A stretch of DNA of 59,823 nt. Source: JAZKDW01 sp040387375. Its GTDB lineage: Bacteria; Pseudomonadota; Gammaproteobacteria; Burkholderiales; Burkholderiaceae_D. The number at the start of each line of letters is the position of its first letter. Position 1 is the stretch's first letter. A model generated the notes under the pieces. It was not told the DNA's origin, made no database searches, and saw only the letters and a list, made by a program, of their open reading frames with translations. Where the stretch lies: NCBI GenBank assembly GCA_040387375.1, contig JAZKDW010000025.1:1-59823 (forward strand). The letters run 5' to 3'. Below are positions 8,164 to 16,197 of this stretch, one piece after another. Position numbers and translations under genes: made by a program.

Positions 8164-8490
8164 TCAGATATTACTGTCGATGAACGATGTCAGCTGACCT
8201 TTGCCGAGCGCGCCCACTTTTTGGGCGGCAGCAACGCCGTCCTTGAAGAGGATCAGCGTCGGGATGCCGCGGATGCCGAATTGCGCAGGCACTGCCTGAT
8301 TCGCATCGACGTCCAGCTTGGCGATCTGGATCTTGCCGTTGTATTCCTTCGCCACTTCTTCCAGGATCGGTGCGATCTGCTTGCAGGGGCCGCACCATTC
8401 GGCCCAGAAGTCGACCAGTACCGGTGTTGTGGATTTCAGTACGTCCGCTTCAAAAGAGGAGTCGGTAATGTGTTTGATGTTTTCGCTCAT
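8164..8490 (-). CDS. trxA: Thioredoxin 1
   Basis: A 108-residue cytosolic disulfide reductase. The redox-active WCGPC is at about 33-37 within FWAEWCGPCKQIAP; the cis-proline region is GIRGIPTLILFKDG. Length and motifs match E. coli TrxA closely. It accepts electrons from thioredoxin reductase and reduces ribonucleotide reductase, peroxiredoxins and PAPS reductase. It lies upstream of rho on the same strand, a common arrangement. Confidence 0.97.
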   Translation of the reverse strand: MSENIKHITDSSFEADVLKSTTPVLVDFWAEWCGPCKQIAPILEEVAKEYNGKIQIAKLDVDANQAVPAQFGIRGIPTLILFKDGVAAAQKVGALGKGQLTSFIDSNI

Positions 8491-8959
8491 GGTGTCCTCG
8501 TCGAGAGGGAATAAAAGGGGTCAAATTGCGTCAGTGTCATTCACGGCTGCCGTCTTGTCCTGCACTTGATGTTGCCCGGTCCGCATACAGCAGATGAAGA
8601 CGAGGAACACTATTTCAATGTTTGGAAAAGGAGTGGCAAGAAGTAATGCGGCGGGAAATTGGGGAAATCATAACCTATTTTTATGAAAAGTGTAGCGCCC
8701 CATCTTAATTTTAGTCATGCCTCGCATAGAATGCCTGACCAGATACGCTGCCGATTGCCTGTCCAACCTCCGCATATTAACCATTTTCGAGGCTTCATGC
8801 TGCATCGCGCTTTGTTGATCCCGCCCGCGCGCGGTGTGGCATAGGATTTGTCGGCGCAGACCACGCAGGCTGAAAAGCGCGGCGCAGTGTGGCGGCTGTC
8901 GCTGATTCGAGGCGCAAAAAAAACGCCACCGAAACATCGGCGCTGAGCGTATCTGTCCA

Positions 8960-9196
8960 GCCTGGTGGGATCGGCATGAAGACATCGTGATGCACGCTCA
9001 GCCTGGATTCCCGCTGGCAGGGGCCCGCCGAGGGCGCGCACACAGGCTTGTAAGCCTGTGCCGTTATGCAGGCGTGAGGCAATGCCTCACGAAACCCCTG
9101 CTTCACCCTGCGCGGGAATGACGGTAGCAATTGGTATGACCTTCACTCTTACCACCGTCATTCCCGCGAAAGCGGGAATCCAGACTGAGCTTGCCT
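8960..9196. repeat. Composite dispersed repeat, copy 1
   Basis: It opens with AGCCTGGTGGGATCGGCATG, shared with copies at 11735 and 59708. It contains hairpin 9042-9059 (ACAGGCTTGTAAGCCTGT), a variable hairpin 9074-9090 (GTGAGGCAATGCCTCAC), the block GAAACCCCTGCTTCACC, and closes with ATTCCCGCGAAAGCGGGAAT (9160-9179), a dRS3-like palindrome followed by CCAGACTGAGCTTGCC. No ORF is recognised. Its ends are imprecise. Confidence 0.8.
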
Positions 9197-9529
9197 CACG
9201 ACGACTTCACACAACGCCCGACTTTATCGATTCGCTTTGTCATGCGATCTGAATGGATAATGTCGAGCTCGATGCCGAAACGCTGCGCTTCGATCGTGTG
9301 GTGATGTTCGACGATGTGATCTGGATGCTGGACTCCAAACGCAGATGGTGTTTTATCGCGCTGCTGCGCATGTCGTGTTTCCGGGACAAGTGATCAAAAC
9401 CGCGTTGATTACCGTCGACGTCCGCTTGTGGGAAATAGTATTCAATTAACTATCGGTCAATATCGGCGTCGCACTGCCGCGTAAAACGAACATATCCATT
9501 GAATAGTCCTCTTCAGAGTGCCGAACCGG

Positions 9530-9559
9530 TTGACGGAAATTCGATTGCGGCACTATAGT
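9530..9559 (+). promoter_or_regulatory. Sigma-70-type promoter of the DUF904-zapA operon
   Basis: TTGACG (9530-9535), an 18-nt spacer and TATAGT (9554-9559). The expected start of transcription, about 7 nt past the -10 box, falls on or next to the ATG at 9566, which predicts a leaderless or nearly leaderless mRNA. Confidence 0.6.
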
Positions 9560-9565
9560 GGCGGG

Positions 9566-9793
9566 ATGATTTCTGAATTCCACCAACTCTCCGAAAAAAT
9601 CGATCAACTTGCGGCGCTGGCGCATTCCCTGCGCCGCGAAAACGCGGATTTGCGCATCTATACCGCTGCACTGGTAGCTGAAAATACAGCGATCTCCAAG
9701 CGCATGGAGGAGGCGCACAGGCGCGTGTCCGCGCTGATGGATAAAATCCCGCTGAGTGAACAAGACTCCGAGCAAGATGAGGCGACCGCATGA
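9566..9793 (+). CDS. DUF904/ZapB-like coiled-coil protein (TIGR02449-type)
   Basis: A 75-residue coiled-coil protein. Heptad-like spacing runs from FHQLSEKIDQLAALAHSLRR through ENADLRIYTAALVAEN to the acidic tail. Small coiled-coil proteins of this kind are encoded just upstream of zapA across beta- and gamma-proteobacteria and are thought to act with the division apparatus, as ZapB does. The start at 9566 is chosen because coiled-coil sequence begins there; 16 further in-frame codons upstream overlap the promoter. Its stop overlaps the zapA start (ATGA), so the two are translationally coupled. Confidence 0.8.
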   Translation: MISEFHQLSEKIDQLAALAHSLRRENADLRIYTAALVAENTAISKRMEEAHRRVSALMDKIPLSEQDSEQDEATA

Positions 9794-10101
9794 TCCAGTT
9801 AAACGTGACGATCATGGGCCAGTCCTACACGCTGGCATGCAAGGAAGAGGAAGCGGCGGCGCTACAGGAAGCGATAAACTACCTTGACGAAAAAATGTGC
9901 GTGATTCGCGATAGCGGAAAAATCAAGGGCAATGACCGGATCGCCGTGATGGCCGCGCTCGGCATCGCAGCCGAACTGCTGGCCACAAAATCTCCCGAAG
10001 GCCCGCTTTCGGACATGAGCATGGCGGAAGTCCGGCAGAAGATTACCGGCATGCATGCTGTGTTAGACAGCGCACTTACGCCGCAAGAAAATCTTTTTTA
10101 A
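9790..10101 (+). CDS. zapA: Cell division protein ZapA
   Basis: A 103-residue FtsZ-associated protein that stabilises and bundles Z-ring filaments. The N-terminal beta strands (IQLNVTIMGQSYTLACKEEE) are followed by the first helix (AALQEAINYLDEKM) and the long coiled-coil region that forms the tetramer (RIAVMAALGIAAELLATKSP). Length is normal. It overlaps the DUF904-type gene by 4 nt and is followed by 6S RNA, the order commonly conserved in proteobacteria. Confidence 0.93.
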   Translation: MIQLNVTIMGQSYTLACKEEEAAALQEAINYLDEKMCVIRDSGKIKGNDRIAVMAALGIAAELLATKSPEGPLSDMSMAEVRQKITGMHAVLDSALTPQENLF

Positions 10102-10115
10102 TTGGCCGTCAGACG

Positions 10116-10143
10116 TTGACATAAAAGCTGATTCGGGTAGACT
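10116..10143 (+). promoter_or_regulatory. Promoter of 6S RNA
   Basis: TTGACA (10116-10121), a 16-nt spacer and TAGACT (10138-10143) lie 15 nt past the zapA stop, placing the 5' end of the RNA near 10150. Confidence 0.7.
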
Positions 10144-10149
10144 CAACTC

Positions 10150-10325
10150 TCCTGCCGTGTTCGCGATTGTCATATATTCCTTGAACCATTTATACGCATC
10201 GGTTGCGGAACTTTGTTTGATGGGTGTGAGCGTCGCTAGTCCGACGAACCCGAAATTGAACTAACTGTGACCACCTTGAACCGTTTTGGTTCGGGATGCT
10301 GGCAAAGCGGCACAGGCGGGACTAA
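10150..10325 (+). ncRNA. ssrS: 6S RNA
   Basis: A stable RNA of about 176 nt that binds the sigma-70 RNA polymerase holoenzyme and mimics an open promoter. The 5' end (CCTGCCGTGTTCGCG) pairs with the 3' end (GCACAGGCGGG) to close the long stem, and CGATTGTCATATATTCCTTG followed by AACC is characteristic of beta-proteobacterial 6S RNA. The place directly after zapA agrees. Ends are estimated from the promoter and the closing stem; the transcript may run on to the terminator at 10332-10363 and be trimmed. Confidence 0.85.
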
Positions 10326-10331
10326 ATACGT

Positions 10332-10363
10332 AAGCGGCTGCATGAAGATGCAGCCGCTTTTTT
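10332..10363 (+). terminator. Rho-independent terminator after 6S RNA
   Basis: A 12-bp stem AAGCGGCTGCAT/ATGCAGCCGCTT with a 4-nt loop, followed by T6. It separates the 6S RNA from the EVE gene, which starts 30 nt later. Confidence 0.92.
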
Positions 10364-10392
10364 GTGCATTTTTCTGAAGAAGATCCGCGAGC

Positions 10393-10854
10393 ATGCGGTA
10401 CTGGTTAATGAAATCCGAACCCGGCGAGGTCAGCATCGATGGTGCGCTGGCGGCGCCGCGGCATACCGTGCCCTGGACCGGCGTGCGCAATTATCAGGCG
10501 CGCAATTTCATGCGCGACGCGATGCAGGTCGGCGATGGTGTGCTGTTCTACCATTCCAGTTGCGCGGAGCCGGGCATCGCCGGGCTGGCCGAGGTCGCAA
10601 GCACACCTTATCCCGACGACACGCAGTTCGATCCGGGCAGTCATTATTTCGACGCCAAGGCCTCGCGTGAACAGCCGCGCTGGATGCTGGTCGATGTGCG
10701 CGCCGTCAAAAAAATTCCGTTGATCCCGCTGGCCGAATTGCGCTCGCATCCCGATCTGTCCGACATGTTGCTGCTCAAACGCGGCAACCGGCTGTCAATC
10801 ACGCCGGTGACATCTGCCGAATGGCGTTATATTACGCAACAAATTTTAAAATAA
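10393..10854 (+). CDS. EVE domain-containing protein
   Basis: A 153-residue protein that is essentially one EVE domain, a PUA-like fold related to YTH domains that binds modified bases. Recognised by YWLMKSEPGEVSIDGAL at the N-terminus, VPWTGVRNYQARNFMRDAMQ and GDGVLFYHSSC, the pattern of human THYN1 and its bacterial relatives. Modified-cytosine binding has been proposed for the family. The ATG at 10393 has no strong ribosome site. It is followed after 15 nt by the TSUP exporter gene and may share its transcript; the downstream neighbours are unrelated in function. Confidence 0.9.
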   Translation: MRYWLMKSEPGEVSIDGALAAPRHTVPWTGVRNYQARNFMRDAMQVGDGVLFYHSSCAEPGIAGLAEVASTPYPDDTQFDPGSHYFDAKASREQPRWMLVDVRAVKKIPLIPLAELRSHPDLSDMLLLKRGNRLSITPVTSAEWRYITQQILK

Positions 10855-10869
10855 CTTCCAGGGCAGGTA

Positions 10870-11673
10870 ATGGATATCGGTTTGATCATCGCATTTTTGG
10901 TATTGGGCGCGGCAACAGGTTTTGCCGCAGGGTTGCTGGGTATCGGCGGCGGCATGTTGATGGTGCCGTTCATTACATTTCTTCTGGTCTTCAAGAATTT
11001 CCCCGAAGAGCTGGTTGTGCACATGGCGATTGCGACCTCGCTGGCGACCATCATGTTTACCTCGATTTCATCGGTGCGTGCACATCACAAGCGGGGCGCC
11101 GTATCGTGGCAGATCGTCAAACTGCTGGCGCCCGGCATCCTGATCGGTTCCTTTATCGGTCCGTGGATAGGCAAGCAGATGAACTCGTCGGCGCTGGCGC
11201 TGTTTTTCGGCATTTTTGTTGCGGTATCGGCTACCCAGATGTTGTTCGACAAAAAGCCGGCTGGCGCGCGCGAGATGCCAAAGGGCCTGGGTTTGTTCGC
11301 CGCCGGCGGCGGCATCGGCATCCTGTCGGGTCTGGTGGGGGCGGGCGGCGGTTTTATCTCGGTGCCGTTCATGACCTGGTGCAATGTCAAGATTCATAAT
11401 GCGGTGGCGACCAGCGCCGCGCTCGGATTTCCGATCGCCGTTGCCGGCACTCTGTCCAATATTTATTTCGGCATGGGCACACCCGGCTTGCCGCCGGGTT
11501 CGCTCGGCTTCATTTATCTGCCCGCGCTGGTGGTGATTGCAATCACCAGCGTACTGACCGCACCGCTCGGCGCAAAAACGGCGCACAGCATGCCGGTGAA
11601 ATCCCTGAAGAGGGCTTTTGCGCTGATGCTGTATTTGCTGGCGGCGTACATGCTGTACAAAGGGTTTCGCTAA
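10870..11673 (+). CDS. TauE/SafE (TSUP) family membrane exporter
   Basis: A 267-residue inner-membrane protein with about eight hydrophobic segments and two repeated family motifs: GFAAGLLGIGGGMLMVPFI in the first half and ILSGLVGAGGGFISVPFM in the second. The family exports or imports sulfite, sulfoacetate and other small organosulfur or carboxylate anions. Length is typical. It follows the EVE gene closely; no sulfur gene is adjacent, so the substrate is open. There is no obvious terminator before the repeat at 11735. Confidence 0.9.
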   Translation: MDIGLIIAFLVLGAATGFAAGLLGIGGGMLMVPFITFLLVFKNFPEELVVHMAIATSLATIMFTSISSVRAHHKRGAVSWQIVKLLAPGILIGSFIGPWIGKQMNSSALALFFGIFVAVSATQMLFDKKPAGAREMPKGLGLFAAGGGIGILSGLVGAGGGFISVPFMTWCNVKIHNAVATSAALGFPIAVAGTLSNIYFGMGTPGLPPGSLGFIYLPALVVIAITSVLTAPLGAKTAHSMPVKSLKRAFALMLYLLAAYMLYKGFR

Positions 11674-11734
11674 GCTCGATCCATTCCTGAGCACCGCAAT
11701 TCTTGCCGAGGTCGCAGGTACTGTTATCGAGGTC

Positions 11735-11957
11735 AAGCCTGGTGGGATCGGCATGAAGATATCGTGATGCAAGCTCAGCCTGGATTCCCCCTTGCGCGAG
11801 AATGACGGTGGCAAGAGTGGAGATCGTACCTATTACTACCGTCGTTCCCGCGCAAGGTGAAGCAGGGGTTTCAGGCAGCATGCTGCCTGCCTGCGTAACG
11901 GCACAGGCTTACAAGCCTGTGTGCGCCCTGCAAGGGGGAACCCAGACTGAGCCTGCC
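11735..11957. repeat. Composite dispersed repeat, copy 2
   Basis: It opens with AAGCCTGGTGGGATCGGCAT as copies 1 and 4 do, but its inner block is inverted relative to copy 1. It holds hairpin 11903-11920 (ACAGGCTTACAAGCCTGT) and the perfect palindrome AGGCAGCATGCTGCCT (11873-11888). It ends with CCCAGACTGAGCCTGCC. It fills most of the 317-nt gap between the TSUP gene and matB; nothing else is seen there. Confidence 0.8.
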
Positions 11958-11990
11958 TTCCGCGATATGGTGGAATACCGCGGGAACTGT

Positions 11991-13511
11991 TCAACTGTCC
12001 TTGAACTGCTCCCGCAGGATATTCTTCTGCACTTTACCCATCGTGTTGCGCGGCAAATCATCAAGAAAAAACACCCGCTTCGGCACCTTGAAATTGGCGA
12101 TTTTTGTCTTCAGCGCGCTGATGATGGCGGCTTCGGATAAATCGGCGCCGGGCCGTGTGACGATCACCGCGGTCACCGCTTCGCCGAATCCCGGGTGCGG
12201 TACGCCGATGACGGCCGATTCCAGCACACCATCGATGTCATCGATGACCGCTTCGATTTCCTTCGGATACACGTTGTAGCCCCCGGAGATGATCAGGTCC
12301 TTGCTGCGCCCGACGATCATCAGGTAGCCATCGGCGTCAAATTTGCCGACGTCGCCGGTCTTGAAATAGCCGTCCGCGGTGAATTCCTCGGCCGTCTTTT
12401 CCGCCATCCGCCAGTAACCCCGGAACACGTTCGGCCCCTTGACCTCGATGCCGCCGATTTCGCCGTCGGCGCAGCGTGTGCCATCCTCTTTCCGCAGTTG
12501 CACCGACACGCCGGGCAGAGGCAGGCCGACCGTGCCGCCCTTGCGTTCACCCTCGTAGGGATTCGATACCAGCATCGTGGTTTCACTCATGCCGTAGCGC
12601 TCGAGGATGGTATGGCCGCTGCGCTGCCTGAATTCATTGAAGGTGTCTGTCAGCAGCGGCGCCGAGCCGGAGATGAACAGCCGCATGCTGGCGCAGACCT
12701 CGCGCTTGAACGCGGGATCGGCCAGTAACCTGACATAGTAAGTCGGCACGCCCATGAAAACCGTCGAACGCGGCAGGTGCCGGATGACCTCGGCGCTGTC
12801 GAACTTCGACAGGAAAATCATTTTGCTGCCGTTGAGCAGGGCGCCGTTGGCGGCGACGAACAGCCCGTGCACATGAAACAGCGGCAGCGCATGGAGCAGG
12901 ACATCGCCGGCCTGCCAGCGCCAGAACTCCTGCAGCACCCTGGCATTGGAGGCCAGGTTGTCATGCGTGAGCATCGCACCCTTGCTGCGGCCGGTGGTGC
13001 CGGAGGTATAAAGAATCGCGGCAAGATCCTCGGGCCGCCTTTTTACGGTCTGGAAGGTGTCCGCGTGATGGTTCGCGCGATCCAGCAGGGAACCGGTATT
13101 CCTGCCGCTGTGCGCTTCGCCCAGCGTGAACACATGTTTGGTGCCGGCCTTGAAAGCGCTCTGCGCAACCCAGCCGAAATTCTGCGGTGAACAAACCACC
13201 ACGGCCGGCTCGGCGTCACCGAAAAAATAATCCATTTCCGCCGCGCGATAGGCGGTATTAAGCGGCAGATAGACATGGCCGGCGCGCAGGGTCGCCAGGT
13301 AAAGCACCAAGGCTTCCGGCGATTTTTCGACCTGGGCGGCTATCCGTGAATCCCTGGGCAGGTTCAGGCTGGCCAGCAGGTTGGCCATTTTTGCCGACGC
13401 GCGCTCGATGTCCAGCCAGGAATAATATTGTCCGGCGCCGGTCTCGATGCAGCAGGCATTGCGGTCGGCCGGAAAACGGGATTCGAAAAGATCGTAGAGG
13501 TTTGCGTTCAT
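11991..13511 (-). CDS. matB: Malonyl-CoA synthetase (MatB-like acyl-CoA ligase)
   Basis: A 506-residue cytosolic AMP-forming ligase of the ANL superfamily. Motifs in order: the P-loop LYTSGTTGRSKGAMLTH (about 168-184), RYGMSETTML (A5), DGYFKTGDVGKFDADGYLMI (A7-A8), GRSKDLIISGGYNVYP and the catalytic lysine near NTMGKVQKN. Length and overall sequence fit MatB, which makes malonyl-CoA or methylmalonyl-CoA from the free acid. It lies 27 nt downstream of a crotonase gene. A related short/medium-chain acyl-CoA synthetase cannot be excluded. Confidence 0.85.
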   Translation of the reverse strand: MNANLYDLFESRFPADRNACCIETGAGQYYSWLDIERASAKMANLLASLNLPRDSRIAAQVEKSPEALVLYLATLRAGHVYLPLNTAYRAAEMDYFFGDAEPAVVVCSPQNFGWVAQSAFKAGTKHVFTLGEAHSGRNTGSLLDRANHHADTFQTVKRRPEDLAAILYTSGTTGRSKGAMLTHDNLASNARVLQEFWRWQAGDVLLHALPLFHVHGLFVAANGALLNGSKMIFLSKFDSAEVIRHLPRSTVFMGVPTYYVRLLADPAFKREVCASMRLFISGSAPLLTDTFNEFRQRSGHTILERYGMSETTMLVSNPYEGERKGGTVGLPLPGVSVQLRKEDGTRCADGEIGGIEVKGPNVFRGYWRMAEKTAEEFTADGYFKTGDVGKFDADGYLMIVGRSKDLIISGGYNVYPKEIEAVIDDIDGVLESAVIGVPHPGFGEAVTAVIVTRPGADLSEAAIISALKTKIANFKVPKRVFFLDDLPRNTMGKVQKNILREQFKDS

Positions 13512-13538
13512 GCTGGATGATCAGGGTTGAGGGTGGAT

Positions 13539-14312
13539 TTATTTGCCGACGAAGACGGGCGTGCGCTTATCGAGAAAAGTCTGCACACCCTCGCGGTAAT
13601 CCTCTGAATTCAGAAAAGCAAATGCGGCCTGGATTTCCTGCTCGGTCAGCGGTTCCGCCAGCGGCGTCAGGCGCCTTACCATTTGTTTGTTGATGCGCGC
13701 CGCCAGCGGCGCGCCGAGGGCGATCCGTTCGGCGGCTTTGCGGGATTCGTCGGGAACGTCAAAGACAACCCGGTGCACCAGGCCTTTGTCCTTGGCTTCG
13801 GCGGCATCGAATACGCGGCCTTCCAGCAGGATTTCAAGTGTCGCCGCCTTGCCGATCAATTGCAGCAGGCCGCGCATTTCGAGCGGCGCCAGCGGAAAGC
13901 CGAGCCGGTTGATCGGGATGCCGAAGCGGGACGACGAGGCGGCGATGCGCAAGTCACAGTTGCAGGCAATCTCCAGGCCGCCGCCGACGCAGACACCTTC
14001 GATGGCGGCAATGGTCGGATGCAGGCAGCGGGCAATGGCGTCCAGCGCATGGGCGATGGTTTCATTGTGATAACGCATGCCTTGCTCCATCGTGCTGCGC
14101 ACGCTGGCAAATTCCTCGATGTCGGCGCCGGCGGCAAAGTTCTTGTTATCGCCGCGCAGGATAACGCAGCGCAGGGACTCGTCCTGCGATAGCGCGGTGA
14201 AGGTTTGTTTTATCCCGACCCACATTGCGACATCAAGCGCATTGAGTTTGCCCGGATTTGACAGGGTTACCGTGGCAATCCCATCCATTTCTTCGACCAG
14301 AATTTCCGACAT
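13539..14312 (-). CDS. Crotonase-family enzyme (enoyl-CoA hydratase/isomerase-like)
   Basis: A 257-residue crotonase-fold protein. CoA and oxyanion elements are NKNFAAGADIEEFA and IEGVCVGGGLEIACNCDLRI; the C-terminus SEDYREGVQTFLDKRTPVF is typical. The first catalytic Glu position of hydratases is present (GGGLEIAC), but the second, usually in FGxPE, reads FGIPINRLGF and has no Glu. That makes a plain hydratase less likely and leaves isomerase- or decarboxylase-type chemistry open. It sits between lgt and matB with short gaps (7 and 27 nt), suggesting a shared transcript. An acyl-CoA role linked to the matB product is inference. Confidence 0.85.
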   Translation of the reverse strand: MSEILVEEMDGIATVTLSNPGKLNALDVAMWVGIKQTFTALSQDESLRCVILRGDNKNFAAGADIEEFASVRSTMEQGMRYHNETIAHALDAIARCLHPTIAAIEGVCVGGGLEIACNCDLRIAASSSRFGIPINRLGFPLAPLEMRGLLQLIGKAATLEILLEGRVFDAAEAKDKGLVHRVVFDVPDESRKAAERIALGAPLAARINKQMVRRLTPLAEPLTEQEIQAAFAFLNSEDYREGVQTFLDKRTPVFVGK

Positions 14313-14319
14313 GGTTGCC

Positions 14320-15126
14320 TCAGGTTTGTGCCAGCGGTCGTCTATAAGCGATGACCAGCAGGATAATGCCGAGCACGATCATCGGCAGCGACAGCATCTG
14401 TCCGGCCGAAATGGTAAATCCCGCAAACGATACTTCGTAATCCGGGATACGGAAGTATTCGGTAAAGAAGCGGGCGCAACCATAACCAAGCGCGAACACG
14501 CCGCTGACCGCCATGTACGGACGCGGCTTGCGAGCGTACAGCCACAGGATGAGGAACAATAATACGCCATCAATCAATGCCTGGTAAATCGGTGACGGGT
14601 GGCGCGGCAGGTTGTCGACCGCCGGCCAGATCATGGCCCACGGCAGCGCCGCGTCGGCGACACGGCCGGGCAATTCGGCATTGATGAAGTTGCCCAGGCG
14701 CCCCGCGGCGTACCCCAGGGGCACCAGCGGTGCGATGAAATCCATCACCTCCATCAGTCTGCGGCCGCGCTTGCGGCCCCACAGCCACATCGCTGCCATC
14801 ACGCCGAGAAAACCGCCATGAAAGGACATGCCACCTTTCCAGATCGCGAAAATATCGGCCGGGTGGGAAAAATAATACGCCGGATTGTAGAACAGGACTT
14901 CGCCCAGGCGGCCACCGATGACCACTCCCAGCACGCCGTAGAACAGCATGTCTTCCAGGTCTTCCCGCTTCCAGCCGGCTGCGGCGATGTGCGGCTGCCG
15001 GATGCGCAACAGGCCCAGTCCGATGAACTGGGCAAATGCAAGCAGATACATCAGCCCGTACCAGCGCACTGCAAGGGGGCCGATGGAAAAGGCGATTGGA
15101 TCGGGCATCGGGTGAATCAGCATCAT
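14320..15126 (-). CDS. lgt: Prolipoprotein diacylglyceryl transferase
   Basis: A 268-residue inner-membrane enzyme that transfers diacylglycerol from phosphatidylglycerol to the lipobox cysteine of prolipoproteins. About seven hydrophobic segments are present. Key motifs are the conserved His in GGMSFHGGFLG and the Lgt signature GRLGNFINAELPGR. Its start overlaps the stop codon of the LysR gene by 4 nt (ATGA), and the crotonase gene follows after 7 nt. A housekeeping lipoprotein gene inside a LysR-crotonase-matB set is odd. Confidence 0.97.
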   Translation of the reverse strand: MMLIHPMPDPIAFSIGPLAVRWYGLMYLLAFAQFIGLGLLRIRQPHIAAAGWKREDLEDMLFYGVLGVVIGGRLGEVLFYNPAYYFSHPADIFAIWKGGMSFHGGFLGVMAAMWLWGRKRGRRLMEVMDFIAPLVPLGYAAGRLGNFINAELPGRVADAALPWAMIWPAVDNLPRHPSPIYQALIDGVLLFLILWLYARKPRPYMAVSGVFALGYGCARFFTEYFRIPDYEVSFAGFTISAGQMLSLPMIVLGIILLVIAYRRPLAQT

Positions 15127-16019
15127 GATTTCTTTCGTAGTAAATCCAGAAAAGCGTGCAGCACGGGTGAACTGCTGTCGCGTCTCCAGGCCAGACCGGT
15201 TTCAATTAACGGGGTCTTGTCCAGCAGGGATCGGTATTCGACGCCGGGGCGCTTTAAATTTGACACCGATTGTGGCACAAGCGCCATGCCCATGCCGGCC
15301 GAAACCAGCCCGACTATCGTTTGCATCTGGATTGCTTCCTGACCGATATGCGGCGTCAGGCCCGCATCGCGAAAACAGGCCAGGATCGCATCATGGAATG
15401 CAGGCGCAATCCGGCGCGGGAAAATGATCAGCGGCAGGTCGGGCAGCGCCTTCAGCGCCACCGCATTTTTGCCGCGCACGGATTTTATCCCCTGGGGCAG
15501 GGCGAGCACCAGCGGTTCCAGCAGCACGGGCGCATAATCGAGCTCGGTTTTCAGCTTGTCCGGTATTGGCGGGATCAGCAGGCCGACATCGATCCTGCCT
15601 TGCGCCAGATCCTCCAGCTGGACGTCGCTGGTGGCTTCGCGCAGATCGATTTGCACCTGCGGATAATGTTCACGGAATTCGCGCAGGAAAGGCGGCAGCA
15701 CGCTGTAATCCGCGGTCGATACGAACGCCAGCGACAGGCGGCCGGATTCGCCGCCCGCCGCGCGCCGCGCCAGCGCCGGCAATGCCTGCGCCTGCAGCAG
15801 CAGGCGCTGCGCTTCGGGCAGCAGCGCCATGCCGGCCGGCGTCAACGTCACGCTACGGCTGGTACGGGAAAACAATTGTGTGCCAAGCGTCGCTTCCAGC
15901 GCCTGTATCGTCTGCGACAAGGGCGGTTGTGTCATGTGCAGGCGCGTGGCGGCGCGGCCGAAATGCATTTCCTCGGCGACGGCGACAAAATAGCGCAGTT
16001 GTCGCAACTCAATGCTCAT
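15123..16019 (-). CDS. LysR family transcriptional regulator
   Basis: A 298-residue DNA-binding regulator. The winged helix-turn-helix is at residues 1-60 (IELRQLRYFVAVAEEMHFGR, then THMTQPPLSQ-type HTH sequence LHMTQPPLSQTIQALE), followed by a periplasmic-binding-protein-like effector domain. The N-terminus resembles regulators of aromatic degradation such as BenM/CatR. It is divergent from ilvD and overlaps lgt. A candidate operator lies at 16048-16063. The effector is unknown. Confidence 0.92.
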   Translation of the reverse strand: MSIELRQLRYFVAVAEEMHFGRAATRLHMTQPPLSQTIQALEATLGTQLFSRTSRSVTLTPAGMALLPEAQRLLLQAQALPALARRAAGGESGRLSLAFVSTADYSVLPPFLREFREHYPQVQIDLREATSDVQLEDLAQGRIDVGLLIPPIPDKLKTELDYAPVLLEPLVLALPQGIKSVRGKNAVALKALPDLPLIIFPRRIAPAFHDAILACFRDAGLTPHIGQEAIQMQTIVGLVSAGMGMALVPQSVSNLKRPGVEYRSLLDKTPLIETGLAWRRDSSSPVLHAFLDLLRKKS

Positions 16020-16036
16020 GTCGGTGATTCATATGC

Positions 16037-16063
16037 GATACGTATCAATCATGCTTGAATGAT
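16037..16063. promoter_or_regulatory. Candidate LysR operator region between lysR and ilvD
   Basis: Palindrome GATACGTATC (16037-16046) and dyad ATCAT-6-ATGAT (16048-16063) sit just upstream of the LysR start in the divergent spacer. LysR proteins usually bind such interrupted dyads beside their own gene. No binding evidence is available. Confidence 0.4.
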
Positions 16064-16197
16064 ATATTTGACACACCGCTTTGCGCAAGGCACTGTAGCG
16101 GATTCTGTGAAGTAAACGCCGGCAGCGCATCGTGTTTATTTTCAAAAAAACATTTTTTGCGCAGTCGCCTGCGCACCCCCTACATTCCGGAGACATC

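Larger units (their letters stand above)
8491..9565. other. Long intergenic region with repeat elements and no recognised gene
   Basis: About 1 kb between trxA and the zapA operon. 8500-8950 holds the trxA upstream region and unrecognised sequence with frequent stops. 8960-9196 is a composite repeat (listed separately). 9253-9393 is a 46-codon reading frame starting MDNVELDAETLRF, followed by a few in-frame-looking codons after its stop; it resembles a gene remnant but no family is recognised. The promoter at 9530-9559 closes the region. Confidence 0.6.

Noticed and set aside
8960..9200. CRISPR-like array of short palindromes
   Set aside because: Palindromes are not regularly spaced, there are no unique spacers of equal length and no cas genes; they belong to a dispersed repeat.
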